Source: Salinactinospora qingdaonensis (GTDB taxonomy: Bacteria; Actinomycetota; Actinomycetes; Streptosporangiales; Streptosporangiaceae). From it: a stretch of DNA of 64,000 nucleotides. The stretch covers positions 1 to 64,000 of the forward strand of contig NZ_BAABDD010000025.1 of the NCBI RefSeq assembly GCF_039539445.1, written 5' to 3'. Shown one piece after another: positions 8,725 through 17,963 of the stretch. A program made the position numbers and the translations under genes. How positions within the stretch are numbered: position 1 is the stretch's first letter; each line of letters begins with the position of its first letter. The notes beneath the pieces were generated by a model. That model ran no database searches. It was not told where the DNA came from and was given only the letters and a program-made list of their open reading frames with translations.

Positions 8725-10311
8725 ATGAGCGGGGCCGACATGCTGGTGGCCGCTGCGTTCATAGCCCCCGTGCTTGTAGCCCTCGTTGTGGTCGGCGCCG
8801 CGTTGCGCTACGCCGCCGTAGTGCGCCGACGCCACGCCCAGGCCATCGAAGCCGACCTCGTTCAAGCGCGGGAACGAGCCGAACGGATTCGCGCCGAAGC
8901 CGAATCCGAGGCAGAGGAGAAGCTGCGCAGCGCCGAGGAACGTGTCGCACAGTGGCGCAGCCGGGTCGAGGCCGAGCATGAGGCCGCCAAGGCGGAACTG
9001 TCAGAGCGGCGCACCGAGGCGCAGCACCGCGAGGCGCGGCTCGCGGAACGGGAGCGCCGCCTCGACGACGAGGTGACAGCGCTGGAGGAGTCACGCCGTT
9101 CGCTGGCCGAGCGAGAAACGGCGTTGCAGCAGCGGGAGCACGAACTGTCCCGTGTCGACGACGAGCGCCGCGCGATCTTGGAGGCGTCGGCGGCGCTCAC
9201 GGCTGAGGAGGCCAAGGCCGAACTCGTCGCCGATATCGAGAACCAGGCCAAGCGTGAAGCCGCCCTTTTGGTGCGCGACATCGAGAAGGAAGCCCGCAAG
9301 AACGCTGAGGAACGTGCCCGCAAGATCGTCACGCTGGCGATCCAGCGGCTCGCCACCGAGCAGACCACCGAGTCGGTAGTGTCGGTGGCCCACCTGCCCG
9401 GCGACGAGATGAAGGGGCGCATTATCGGCCGCGAGGGCCGCAACATCCGCGCCTTCGAGACCGTCACCGGCGTGAACCTCATCATCGACGACACCCCCGA
9501 GGCGGTCCTGCTGTCGTGTTTCGATCCGGTCCGTCGCGAAGTCGGGCGGCTCACGCTGGAAAAGCTCGTCCTCGACGGCCGGATTCACCCGCACCGCATC
9601 GAGGAGCTCTACGAGGCCAGCCGCGCCGAGGTCGACCAGCTATGCGTGCGCGCCGGCGAGGACGCCCTGCTCGATGTCGGCATCACCGACGTGCACCCCG
9701 AGTTGGTGACGCTGCTCGGCCAACTGCGCTACCGCACCTCCTACGGCCAGAACGTGCTGGCCCACCTCATCGAGTCGGCGCACCTGGCGGGCATGATGGC
9801 CGCCGAGCTGGGCATGGATGTGCGGCTCATGAAACGCTGCGCTTTGCTGCACGACATCGGCAAGGCGCTCACCCACGAGGTCGAGGGCAGCCACGCGCTG
9901 ATCGGCGCCGAGATCGCACGCCGCTACGGCGAGAGCGAAGACGTGGTCCACGCGATCGAGGCCCACCACAACGAGGTCGAAGTCCGCACCGTCGAGGCGG
10001 TTCTCACTCAAGCCGCCGACGCGATCAGCGGCGGCCGGCCGGGGGCGCGCCGGGAATCGCTTGAAGCCTACGTCGAGCGGCTCCAGCGCATGGAAGAGAT
10101 CGCGATGGCCAACGAGGGGGTGCAGAAAGTCTTCGCGATGCAGGCCGGCCGGGAGGTGCGGGTGATGGTGCGCCCTGACACCGTCGACGACGTGCAGGCC
10201 CAAGTCATCGCGCGCGACATCGCCAAGCGCGTCGAGGGAGAGCTCACCTACCCCGGGCAGATCCGGGTGACGGTGATCCGGGAGTCGCGGGCCACCGAGA
10301 CGGCGCGCTGA
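8725..10311 (+). CDS. rny: Ribonuclease Y
   Basis: RNase Y is a membrane-bound endoribonuclease that starts mRNA decay. The 528-residue protein shows an N-terminal transmembrane segment (about 8-28), a long charged coiled coil rich in Glu, Arg and Ala (about 35-200), a KH domain with GRIIGREGRNIRAFE, and an HD domain with metal-binding CALLHDIGKAL and AIEAHHNEVE. These are the complete set of domains for the family. A purine-rich GGGGTGGGG precedes ATG 8725. recA-recX-rny followed by the glu genes and miaB is a conserved actinomycete order. Confidence 0.95.
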   Translation: MSGADMLVAAAFIAPVLVALVVVGAALRYAAVVRRRHAQAIEADLVQARERAERIRAEAESEAEEKLRSAEERVAQWRSRVEAEHEAAKAELSERRTEAQHREARLAERERRLDDEVTALEESRRSLAERETALQQREHELSRVDDERRAILEASAALTAEEAKAELVADIENQAKREAALLVRDIEKEARKNAEERARKIVTLAIQRLATEQTTESVVSVAHLPGDEMKGRIIGREGRNIRAFETVTGVNLIIDDTPEAVLLSCFDPVRREVGRLTLEKLVLDGRIHPHRIEELYEASRAEVDQLCVRAGEDALLDVGITDVHPELVTLLGQLRYRTSYGQNVLAHLIESAHLAGMMAAELGMDVRLMKRCALLHDIGKALTHEVEGSHALIGAEIARRYGESEDVVHAIEAHHNEVEVRTVEAVLTQAADAISGGRPGARRESLEAYVERLQRMEEIAMANEGVQKVFAMQAGREVRVMVRPDTVDDVQAQVIARDIAKRVEGELTYPGQIRVTVIRESRATETAR

Positions 10312-10327
10312 GCCCCGCTGCCCCGCT

Positions 10328-10354
10328 CGGGCGCCCCCACAGTGCCGGCGCCCG
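10328..10354. terminator. Hairpin between convergent rny and gluD
   Basis: CGGGCGCC at 10328-10335 pairs with GGCGCCCG at 10347-10354 across an 11-base loop. It lies between two converging genes and has no T-run, so it is a candidate bidirectional terminator. Confidence 0.5.
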
Positions 10355-10387
10355 GGGCGAGCCGGAGCCCGCGAGCACCGGCACGGG

Positions 10388-11347
10388 TCACCGGCGCTGC
10401 TGGATGGGGGCCGGTTCGGCGCCGGCGGGAGCCGCGGGAGAATCGCCCGCGGCCGGTGGCGCCCCGCCCGCGGGCACGGAGGGCGAGCGTGGCGCCCCGG
10501 CGGAACCGCGCCCGGCGTTGCGCCGTTCCAGCCAGATCGCCAGCCTGCTAAGGCTGATGTTGATGACGATGTAGATGGCGGCGCAGATGATCGCGGCCGG
10601 GATGACGTTGTTGTAGCGGGTGCCCAGCAGCGAGAAGTTCCGCAGCAGCTCGGGGAAAGACACGATGTAGCCCAGCGCGGAGTCTTTGAGTAGCACCACG
10701 AGTTGGGCGACGATCGCCGGCATCATGCTGGAGATCGCCTGGGGCAACAGCACCACCGTCATGACCTGGGGTTTGCGCATGCCCAGCGAGTAGGCCGCCT
10801 CGGACTGGCCGGCGGGCACCGAGTTGATGCCGGCGCGAAACACCTCGGCCAGCACCGAGCCGTTGTAGAGAGTCAGCCCTGTGACCACCGCCGCCAGCGG
10901 GCTCACCTGGATTCCCAGGGGCACTCCGAACAGTTGGCTGAACCCCAGCGGCAGCGCGAGCGTGAAGAAGATCAGCATCAGCAGCGGGATGCCGCGGAAG
11001 AACTCCACGACCGCGCCGCACGCGACCCGCACCGCCGTGTGCTCGGAGAGCCGGCCGATCCCGAAAACCAGCCCGAAGGCGATGGCCAGCACTGTGGCGA
11101 TCAGGGCGGCGGTGAGCGTGTTGCCCAGGCCCGGCAGCACGTAGTTGAGCCAGGTGTCGGCCTGCACGAAGGGCCGCCACTTCGCCGCCTCCCACTGCCC
11201 TTGCTCGCCCAAGCGCAGGTAGATCCAGCCGAGTACGGCCACGAACCCCACGAGCGTGACGACGGTGTAGCCCCACTGTCGCGCCCGCGCCTTGGGGCCG
11301 GGGGCGTCGAAGAGCCGGCCGGCCTCGTCGCGTCCCAGGATGCTCAT
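10388..11347 (-). CDS. gluD: Glutamate-type ABC transporter permease GluD
   Basis: Inner-membrane permease of an HAAT/PAAT-type amino-acid importer. Starting at the ATG that overlaps the gluC stop gives 319 residues. An N-terminal cytoplasmic and first transmembrane segment precede the typical block NYVLPGLGNTLTAALIATV, and the EAA-type loop is seen in QSEAAYSLGMRKPQVM. About 45 C-terminal residues are Pro/Ala-rich and unusual. The frame runs on upstream to 11971 without meaning. The ATGA overlap with gluC implies translational coupling. The glutamate substrate is inferred from gene order. Confidence 0.88.
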   Translation of the reverse strand: MSILGRDEAGRLFDAPGPKARARQWGYTVVTLVGFVAVLGWIYLRLGEQGQWEAAKWRPFVQADTWLNYVLPGLGNTLTAALIATVLAIAFGLVFGIGRLSEHTAVRVACGAVVEFFRGIPLLMLIFFTLALPLGFSQLFGVPLGIQVSPLAAVVTGLTLYNGSVLAEVFRAGINSVPAGQSEAAYSLGMRKPQVMTVVLLPQAISSMMPAIVAQLVVLLKDSALGYIVSFPELLRNFSLLGTRYNNVIPAAIICAAIYIVINISLSRLAIWLERRNAGRGSAGAPRSPSVPAGGAPPAAGDSPAAPAGAEPAPIQQRR

Positions 11348-12018
11348 CGCGCCACCGCCAGTCGCTTGCTCAGCCAGCCGAAGAAGTAGCCGGTCGGGAT
11401 GGTCAGGACCAAAAAGCCGATGGCGAAGCCGATGAAGGTGGGGATCACCGGCACCAGCCCTTGGTCGAACATCAGCTTCATCTCGCGTGAGGCCTCCTGG
11501 ACGCCGAGTCCGGCCACCGAGGCCACCGTGGTGTTTTTGGTGAGTGCGATCAAGACACTGCCCAGCGGGCCGATCACCGAGCGCAGCGCTTGGGGCAGCA
11601 CGATCAGCCGCAGGTTCTGCGTGAAGGTCAGCCCGAGCGAGCGGGCGGCCTCGACCTGTCCGAACGGCACGGTGTTGACGCCTGAACGCAGCGCCTCGGC
11701 CACGAAGCAGGCGGTGTAGGCCGACAATCCCAGCACCGCCAGCCAGTAGACGTTCCACTGCACGCTGTCGCTGAACTCCAGCCCCAGCGAGCTGTTCAAC
11801 CCCAGCCCGCAGGCGAGCAGCACCAGCGTCAGGGGGGTGTTGCGCACGGCCTCGGTGTAGCCGGTGGCGATCGTGCGCAGGATCGGCACGGGGGAGACTC
11901 GCATCGCCGTCAGAAGCACCCCCAGGACGAAGGACAGCAGCGCGCTCACCAGCGTCAGCCGGATCGTCCAAGAGAACCCGTCGATGACGGCCTGATAGTT
12001 GCTGAGGAAGGCTTCCAT
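11344..12018 (-). CDS. gluC: Glutamate-type ABC transporter permease GluC
   Basis: The 224-residue permease has five to six hydrophobic segments and the ATPase-contact loop GQVEAARSLGLTFTQNLRLI. It should pair with GluD as the transmembrane heterodimer. It is separated from the binding-protein gene gluB by 81 bases that contain a strong hairpin, and it overlaps gluD by four bases. Confidence 0.9.
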   Translation of the reverse strand: MEAFLSNYQAVIDGFSWTIRLTLVSALLSFVLGVLLTAMRVSPVPILRTIATGYTEAVRNTPLTLVLLACGLGLNSSLGLEFSDSVQWNVYWLAVLGLSAYTACFVAEALRSGVNTVPFGQVEAARSLGLTFTQNLRLIVLPQALRSVIGPLGSVLIALTKNTTVASVAGLGVQEASREMKLMFDQGLVPVIPTFIGFAIGFLVLTIPTGYFFGWLSKRLAVAR

Positions 12019-12045
12019 GGCTCTCTGCCGGTCAGGGTCGAGGGC

Positions 12046-12075
12046 GGGTGTCGGCGCCCTAAGGCGCCGACACCC
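12046..12075 (-). terminator. Intercistronic hairpin between gluB and gluC
   Basis: GGGTGTCGGCGCC at 12046-12058 and GGCGCCGACACCC at 12063-12075 form a perfect 13-bp stem with loop CTAA. It lies downstream of the binding-protein gene and inside the operon, so it probably stabilises gluB mRNA or reduces read-through, keeping the binding protein in excess over the permeases. Confidence 0.65.
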
Positions 12076-12099
12076 CAGCGGTCGTCAGACGGTGCGGGT

Positions 12100-12909
12100 T
12101 CAGGCGCAGCCGTCGAATTCGGGGATCTCGGTGCTGTACTCGTAGCCGGCGTCGCCGAAGTGCTCCTCCAGGAACTCCTCAGCGCTGCCGTCGTCGTACA
12201 TCTGGGTGATGGCGTCGTTGATCTCCTGGCAGCGCTCGGTGGAGCCCTGCGGCAGGCCCACGCCGTAGCGCTCCTCCTGGAACGGGTTGCCCACCACCTT
12301 GAAGTCGCCGGGCTGTTGGGCGGAGTAGCCGGCCAGGATGGCGTCGTCGGTGGTCACCGCATCCACGGTGCCGTTGGACAGCAACTGGATGCATTCGGAG
12401 TAGTTACCGGCTTCACGTAGTTGCGCGTCGATCTCCAGGGTCTCGGTGATGGTGAAGGCCGACCGCGAGCCCGAGGCCGAGCACAGGGTCTTGCCGGCCA
12501 AATCCTCCGGGCCGGCGATGGCGGTGTTGTCGGCGGGCACGAGGATGTCCTGCTGGGCGACGTAGTAGGGGCCGGCGAAGTCGACGACCTCCTTGCGCTC
12601 CTCGGTGATGGAGTAGGTCGCGACGATCATGTCCACCGTGCCCTGCTGCAAATAGGTCTCGCGGTTGGCGGAGGCGGCCTCGGTCCAGGTGATCTGGTCC
12701 TCGGAGTAGCCCAGCTCTTGGGCGATGTAGGTGGCCACATCGACGTCGAGCCCCACCGGCTGGTCGCCTTCGAGCAGGCCCAGTCCCGGCTGGTCGTATT
12801 TGACCCCGATGGTGATGCCCTCGCCGTCACCGCCGCCGCCACAGCCGGTCAGCGTGAGGGCCAGAGCGGCGGTGGCCGCCAACGCGCAGGTGATGGGACG
12901 GGTGCGCAT
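12100..12909 (-). CDS. gluB: Glutamate-type substrate-binding lipoprotein GluB
   Basis: Extracellular receptor of the importer. The protein begins MRTRPITCALAATAALALT and has a lipobox LTGC, so the mature lipid-anchored protein starts with the following Cys. The SBP family 3 signature is in GLDVDVATYIAQEL, and SITEERKEVVDFAGPYY is typical. ATG at 12909 follows GAGGTAG; the frame continues 11 codons further upstream. Length is 269 residues. The order gluA-gluB-gluC-gluD matches the glutamate systems of Corynebacterium and Streptomyces. Confidence 0.9.
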   Translation of the reverse strand: MRTRPITCALAATAALALTLTGCGGGGDGEGITIGVKYDQPGLGLLEGDQPVGLDVDVATYIAQELGYSEDQITWTEAASANRETYLQQGTVDMIVATYSITEERKEVVDFAGPYYVAQQDILVPADNTAIAGPEDLAGKTLCSASGSRSAFTITETLEIDAQLREAGNYSECIQLLSNGTVDAVTTDDAILAGYSAQQPGDFKVVGNPFQEERYGVGLPQGSTERCQEINDAITQMYDDGSAEEFLEEHFGDAGYEYSTEIPEFDGCA

Positions 12910-12997
12910 GGTAACTACCTCGTTTTCTCTTGTCCGCCCCACGCGAAGTGGGCGGAAGTTGCCTGGGAACGCTGGGCTCTCGGGGACGCCGGAAGCG

Positions 12998-13741
<744 letters not shown>

Positions 13742-13970
13742 GGCCCGGAACCTAGCCCGCATACCGTGGTGTTGTCATTACCCAGCCGAGCTTTCTTGCG
13801 ACCGGTAGCGGACTTGTTACCTAAGAATCCACGTAAACGTTGTGGGGAGCCGGGGTTAGAGTGAGCGACCCCTCACCGCGCAAGACCGCTATGGTGACAT
13901 TTCGGTGCTTTCTGTCCTCTACTGCGGCTGACTGGTCGGCGACGCCGCAGCGAGCGATTAGCCTGGGGGC

Positions 13971-15470
13971 GTGAGCCAGAGTCGTACTTATCAGGTGCGT
14001 ACCTACGGCTGCCAGATGAACGTTCACGACTCCGAGCGCCTCTCGGGGTTGCTGGAGGACGCCGGGTACGAGCGTGCAGCCGAGGACGCCACGCCGGATG
14101 TCGTCGTGTTCAACACGTGCGCCGTCCGTGAGAACGCCGACAACCGTCTTTACGGCAACCTTGGGCACTTGCGCCCGGTCAAGGATGCCCACCCGGGGAT
14201 GCAGATCGCCGTGGGCGGGTGCCTGGCCCAGAAGGACCGCGGCGAGATCGTCCGCCGCGCCCCCTGGGTGGACGTGGTGTTTGGCACCCACAACATCGGG
14301 TCGCTGCCGGCGCTGCTCGACCGCGCCCAGGTGCAGCGGGAGGCCCAAGTCGAGATCCACGAGTCGCTCGACGCTTTTCCCTCGACGCTGCCCACCCGCC
14401 GCGAGTCCGCCTACGCCGCCTGGGTCGCGATCTCGGTGGGCTGCAACAACACCTGTACTTTCTGCATCGTCCCGTCCCTGCGCGGTAAGGAGCGCGACCG
14501 CCGTCCCGGCGACATCCTCGCCGAGATCCGCGCCCTCGTCGCCGAGGGCGTCGTCGAGGTCACCCTGCTGGGCCAGAACGTCAACGCCTACGGCTCGGAG
14601 TTCGGCGACCGGGAGGCGTTCTCCAAGCTGCTGCGCGCCTGCGGCGAGATCGAGGGCCTGGAGCGGGTGCGGTTCACCTCGCCCCACCCCCGCGACTTCA
14701 CCGACGACGTCATCGCCGCCATGGCCGAGACCCCCAACGTGATGCCGCAGTTGCACATGCCGCTGCAATCGGGCTCCAGCCGGGTGTTGAAGGCCATGCG
14801 CCGCTCCTACCGCCAGGAGCGGTTCCTGGGCATCGTGGACAAGGTCCGTTCGGCCATGCCCGAGGCCGCCATCACCACCGACATCATCGTGGGCTTCCCT
14901 GGCGAGACCGAGGAGGATTTCGAGGAGACGCTGAAGGTGGTGCGCGAGTCGCGCTTCGCCCAGGCGTACACGTTCCAGTACTCCAAACGCCCCGGCACGC
15001 CCGCCGCCGAGTTGGATGGTCAACTTCCCAAGGAGGTCGTGCAGCAACGCTACGAGCGCCTGGTGGAGTTGCAGGACGACATCTCGTGGCAGGAGAACCA
15101 ACGCCTGGTCGGCCGCGAGGTGGAGGTGCTGGTCGCCGACAACGAGGGCCGCAAGAACGAGCGCAACCGCCGCATGTCAGGGCGTGGGCCCGACAACCGG
15201 CTGGTGCACTTCGCCGTCGACGAGGATCACCCGGAGGCGACACCCCGTCCCGGCGACTTGGCCACGGTTGAGGTGACCTACGCGGCGCCGCACCATCTGG
15301 TGGCCGACTCCGGTGTGCGCCGAGTTCGCCCAACGCGCGCCGGCGACGCTTGGGATGCCCGCAACGGCCGCGCCCCCAAGCCCTCTGGCGTGCTGCTGGG
15401 GATGCCCTCAGTCGGCGCGCCCGAGCCCGCCCCGGCGCCGGCCTCGGCCGGCGGCTGCTGCGACGTCTGA
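13971..15470 (+). CDS. miaB: tRNA-2-methylthio-N6-dimethylallyladenosine synthase MiaB
   Basis: MiaB adds a methylthio group to i6A37 of tRNAs, the step after MiaA (also in this window at 19473). N-terminal UPF0004 cysteines appear in YGCQMN, NTCAVRE and GGCLAQ; the radical-SAM cluster motif is CNNTCTFC; a TRAM domain covers about 375-440. The roughly 45-residue C-terminal extension is Pro/Ala-rich and ends GGCCDV. Start GTG 13971, 499 residues. It diverges from gluA. Confidence 0.95.
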   Translation: MSQSRTYQVRTYGCQMNVHDSERLSGLLEDAGYERAAEDATPDVVVFNTCAVRENADNRLYGNLGHLRPVKDAHPGMQIAVGGCLAQKDRGEIVRRAPWVDVVFGTHNIGSLPALLDRAQVQREAQVEIHESLDAFPSTLPTRRESAYAAWVAISVGCNNTCTFCIVPSLRGKERDRRPGDILAEIRALVAEGVVEVTLLGQNVNAYGSEFGDREAFSKLLRACGEIEGLERVRFTSPHPRDFTDDVIAAMAETPNVMPQLHMPLQSGSSRVLKAMRRSYRQERFLGIVDKVRSAMPEAAITTDIIVGFPGETEEDFEETLKVVRESRFAQAYTFQYSKRPGTPAAELDGQLPKEVVQQRYERLVELQDDISWQENQRLVGREVEVLVADNEGRKNERNRRMSGRGPDNRLVHFAVDEDHPEATPRPGDLATVEVTYAAPHHLVADSGVRRVRPTRAGDAWDARNGRAPKPSGVLLGMPSVGAPEPAPAPASAGGCCDV

Positions 15471-15530
15471 GCCCGCCCTGAGACCGCTCAGCCCGGCTCA
15501 CAGCCATACCGCGGGCCGGGCCGGGCGGGC
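15471..15530 (+). terminator. Terminator of miaB
   Basis: Directly after the stop codon, GCCCGCCC (15471-15478) pairs with GGGCGGGC (15523-15530), enclosing a second stem, GCCCGGC (15491-15497) with GCCGGGC (15515-15521). There is no T-run, as is common in high-GC actinomycetes. Confidence 0.6.
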
Positions 15531-15568
15531 AGTCTCGGCGGCAAGGCCGGAGCGAGTGCAGGGGAGGC

Positions 15569-15751
15569 TCAGAGGCCGCCGTCCTTCAGAGCATCCAGAA
15601 ACACACGCCACTCGGCAGAGCCGAAGCTCAGGTGCCCGCGCTCCCGGTGTTGGGAGTCGCGAACCTTCACCTTTTCTGGCCCTTCTGATACTTCGACGCA
15701 GTCGCCACTAGCTCCACTGTATCTGGACTTGTGCCACGCATACCTAATCAT
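15569..15751 (-). CDS. DUF397 family protein
   Basis: The 60-residue protein has the DUF397 pattern: WHKSRYSGASGDCVEVSEG, then VRDSQ-RERGHLSFGSAEWRVFL. DUF397 proteins are small actinobacterial partners of XRE-type regulators with a DUF5753 domain, often in many pairs per genome. Here the gene lies 63 bases downstream of a second, frameshifted DUF397 gene and the remnant of its regulator, so it may be the surviving half of a decayed module. A GAGAG stretch precedes ATG 15751. Confidence 0.85.
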   Translation of the reverse strand: MIRYAWHKSRYSGASGDCVEVSEGPEKVKVRDSQHRERGHLSFGSAEWRVFLDALKDGGL

Positions 15752-15814
15752 CGAGCTCTCTCTGTAATTCTGCGGATCAAGTAGACAGACAGGGGGACGG
15801 AAGATGGTTTTATT

Positions 15815-16004
15815 TCAGATCTTGCTGTTCTTCAATGCTTCCAGGGATGCTTGCCATCCAGTGGAGATAAAAGCTAGATGCCCGAGTCTTCGATTCTGAG
15901 TGTCACGGATAAGCGTGGCATTGGGCAGCCCTGCAACTTCTACGCAGGCTTCCTCCGTTTCCGCCGTATGAGCACTCACGCCAGTTGGTCGGCTGGGTGT
16001 TCAT
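15815..16004 (-). pseudogene. Frameshifted DUF397 gene
   Basis: From ATG 16004 the minus strand reads MNTQPTNWRECSYGGNGG, the normal DUF397 start. The family pattern then continues in a different frame: EACVEVAGLPNATLIRDTQ and GWQASLEALKNSKI, ending at TGA 15815. The switch lies at a GGAGG run near 15950-15956; removing one G would restore a single frame. Reading errors cannot be excluded. The gene is upstream of the intact DUF397 gene at 15569. Confidence 0.8.
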
Positions 16005-16165
16005 ACTGTTCGATCCTCTTTCTAAGTCTAGAGAGTGTCTCTTGAGGTGAAAGTGATTCTGTTTGTAGGGCGCTGGAAGTGAAGTTCAGTTGTCGAACAT
16101 CTTGCTCGTCTTGTAGAAGGAGTTCTCTCGTTACGTATTCCGTGAAAGCTACGGGGGCTTATCGT
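15976..16165 (-). pseudogene. C-terminal remnant of XRE/DUF5753 regulator
   Basis: Upstream of the DUF397 pseudogene, the minus strand encodes FTEYVTRELLLQDEQDVRQL, then FTSSALQTESLSPQETLSRL, ending at TGA 15976. This resembles the C-terminal end of DUF5753 regulators (helix-turn-helix plus sensor domain). It overlaps the next ATG by 29 bases, the usual arrangement of such pairs. An in-frame TAA lies about nine codons upstream of the conserved part, and the rest of the gene, including the DNA-binding domain, is missing; 16166-16378 holds no recognisable gene and runs into the CRISPR leader. Confidence 0.7.
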
Positions 16166-16378
16166 GGAACGCCATAGTACGAAAACCTGTGCTCAAGCTG
16201 CGATGGGTTTGAGAGTCGTTTGTGACCATCTACAGCCGCCTGACCAAAGCCCGCGCCCGCGGCTGGATCACCTAATCCTCAAACCTGCCTCGGGCGGCCG
16301 TGGCCGTGGCTACACTGCCGGCATGCGACACCGACCGACGCCTCTGCGAACCTTGCGACCTATGCGACATTCGCCCGA

Positions 16379-16436
16379 TTCTCAACAAGTGGTCAAAACA
16401 GCCATTCACCGCTGATAGCGTCGCAGGTCAACGAGG
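16379..16436 (+). promoter_or_regulatory. Leader of CRISPR array 2 (leader-proximal part)
   Basis: This 58-base block is almost identical to the reverse complement of 1249-1308, sharing TCTCAACAAGTGGTCAAAAC, GCTGATAGCGTCGCAGG and TCAACGAGG right up to the first repeat. Upstream of 16379 similarity stops, and the DNA is GC-rich rather than AT-rich, so this leader may be shortened compared with that of array 1. Confidence 0.85.
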
Positions 16437-17503
16437 GTGCTCCCCGCGCACGCGGGGATGGTCCCTGAACTACGATGTAGACAGCGGGCATGGACCGGTG
16501 CTCCCCGCGCACGCGGGGATGGTCCCGGAACTCGACGTCCTGACCCTGGTTCTTCATCGGTGCTCCCCGCGCACGCGGGGATGGTCCAATGGCGATTGCA
16601 AATTCGGGCGGCGCGCGCCAGTGCTCCCCGCGCACGCGGGGATGGTCCCCAAGACGCCCGGTGCGGACTTCCGCCCCTCCGGTGCTCCCCGCGCACGCGG
16701 GGATGGTCCCTGAGAATGTGGTTCTACTTTGGTGCTAATTCCGTGCTCCCCGCGCACGCGGGGATGGTCCCAAGAAAGTGTATTTCATGCCAAGGAGTAA
16801 ACGGTGCTCCCCGCGCACGCGGGGATGGTCCCACGGTCGGGAACTTCGCCAGGGTGGTGCAGGCGTGCTCCCCGCGCACGCGGGGATGGTCCTTTACTTA
16901 CACATGCAGGGGGTTATTCGGCGTGGTGCTCCCCGCGCACGCGGGGATGGTCCCGCCAACCGGCCTGCGCATCATGCAGCTCAACCGTGCTCCCCGCGCA
17001 CGCGGGGATGGTCCCAGCGGCCGGGTACGGGCGTCGCTGGGACGCGAGTGCTCCCCGCGCACGCGGGGATGGTCCCCGCCGACTCAGGGCCTGCCTGGCC
17101 TCACGCTGGTGCTCCCCGCGCACGCGGGGATGGTCCCCTCAGCGACATCCGCGCCGTCGACTGGACCGAGTGCTCCCCGCGCACGCGGGGATGGTCCTTC
17201 CGGTGTGGGGATTGGCGTCATTCGCACCTCGTGCTCCCCGCGCACGCGGGGATGGTCCCAGGAAGTGGCGCCGGCTGGACGGTTGACCATCGTGCTCCCC
17301 GCGCACGCGGGGATGGTCCCAGCGGCCGGGTACGGGCGTCGCTGGGACGCGAGTGCTCCCCGCGCACGCGGGGATGGTCCCTCCGACTACTACTCGGTCA
17401 CGCTCGCATGCGGGTGCTCCCCGCGCACGCGGGGATGGTCCCAGCTCAACCTCGCGGGGCCACGGTCCGTGGAAGTGTTCCCCGCTTGGGGGTGGTTGTG
17501 CTT
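16437..17503 (+). CRISPR. CRISPR array 2, 18 repeats, type I-E-like
   Basis: Repeats of 29 nt recur every 61 bases (62 once) from 16437, with 17 spacers of about 32 nt. The repeat begins GTGCTCCCCGCGCACG and ends GGGGATGGTCCC; its arms CCCCGC and GCGGGG pair. The third repeat ends TCCA. The last repeat (17475-17503) is degenerate, so the array reads rightward from the leader at 16379. Spacers 10 (17016-17047) and 15 (17321-17352) are identical. No cas gene is nearby. Confidence 0.97.
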
Positions 17504-17530
17504 GGCGGGGCAGGGAGGGCGGTGTCGTTC

Positions 17531-17565
17531 GCTCGTGCCTCGATCGCTTTGCGATCTCAGCAGCC
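17531..17565 (+). repeat. Dispersed 35-nt hairpin element, copy c
   Basis: Same element as 10-44, with loop TTT between GATCGC and GCGATC. It lies 28 bases beyond the last repeat of array 2, mirroring copy b. Confidence 0.75.
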
Positions 17566-17928
17566 TGAGGGGTGCGGTGGCTGGGGTGACATGAGAAGCG
17601 TGTGGGCGCGGTAGTTGAGGTGGCGTGAAGTGATGCGGGTGGCTATCGGGTGAAGGAATGTTGCGATGGCTCGGGAGCCAGCACCAGGAGCGCCCCAGAG
17701 ATAGCGGCAGGTTGGCGCAGCCGCCCCGTGGCAGGTAGCGCCTCCGACAAGTGGCAGGTCAGCCTCAGGCACAATCCCCTGCGGTAGATCCCCCCGAGGG
17801 GATGCACAACCCCCTACGGTAGGTGTCCCGAGGGGGCAGGTGAGGCGTTCCCCGGGCATCCTCCTGCGGTAGGTGTCCCGAGAGGCAGCGCCAGGCTAGG
17901 GCACCCACCCCAGGCACAGCCCACCCCT

Positions 17929-17963
17929 GGCTGCCGAGATCGCGAAGCGATCGAGGCACGAGC
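17929..17963 (-). repeat. Dispersed 35-nt hairpin element, copy d
   Basis: Reverse-oriented copy with loop GAA (read on the plus strand). Its flanks on both sides match those of copy a at 10-44, supporting the inverted-duplication reading. Confidence 0.75.

Noticed and set aside
10388..11971. 527-codon frame that would fuse gluD with upstream sequence
   Set aside because: The extra part lies antiframe over gluC; gluD begins at the ATG overlapping the gluC stop.
16300..17614. Long ORFs (up to 385 codons) through the second CRISPR array
   Set aside because: Same cause: stop-free translation of the GC-rich repeats.
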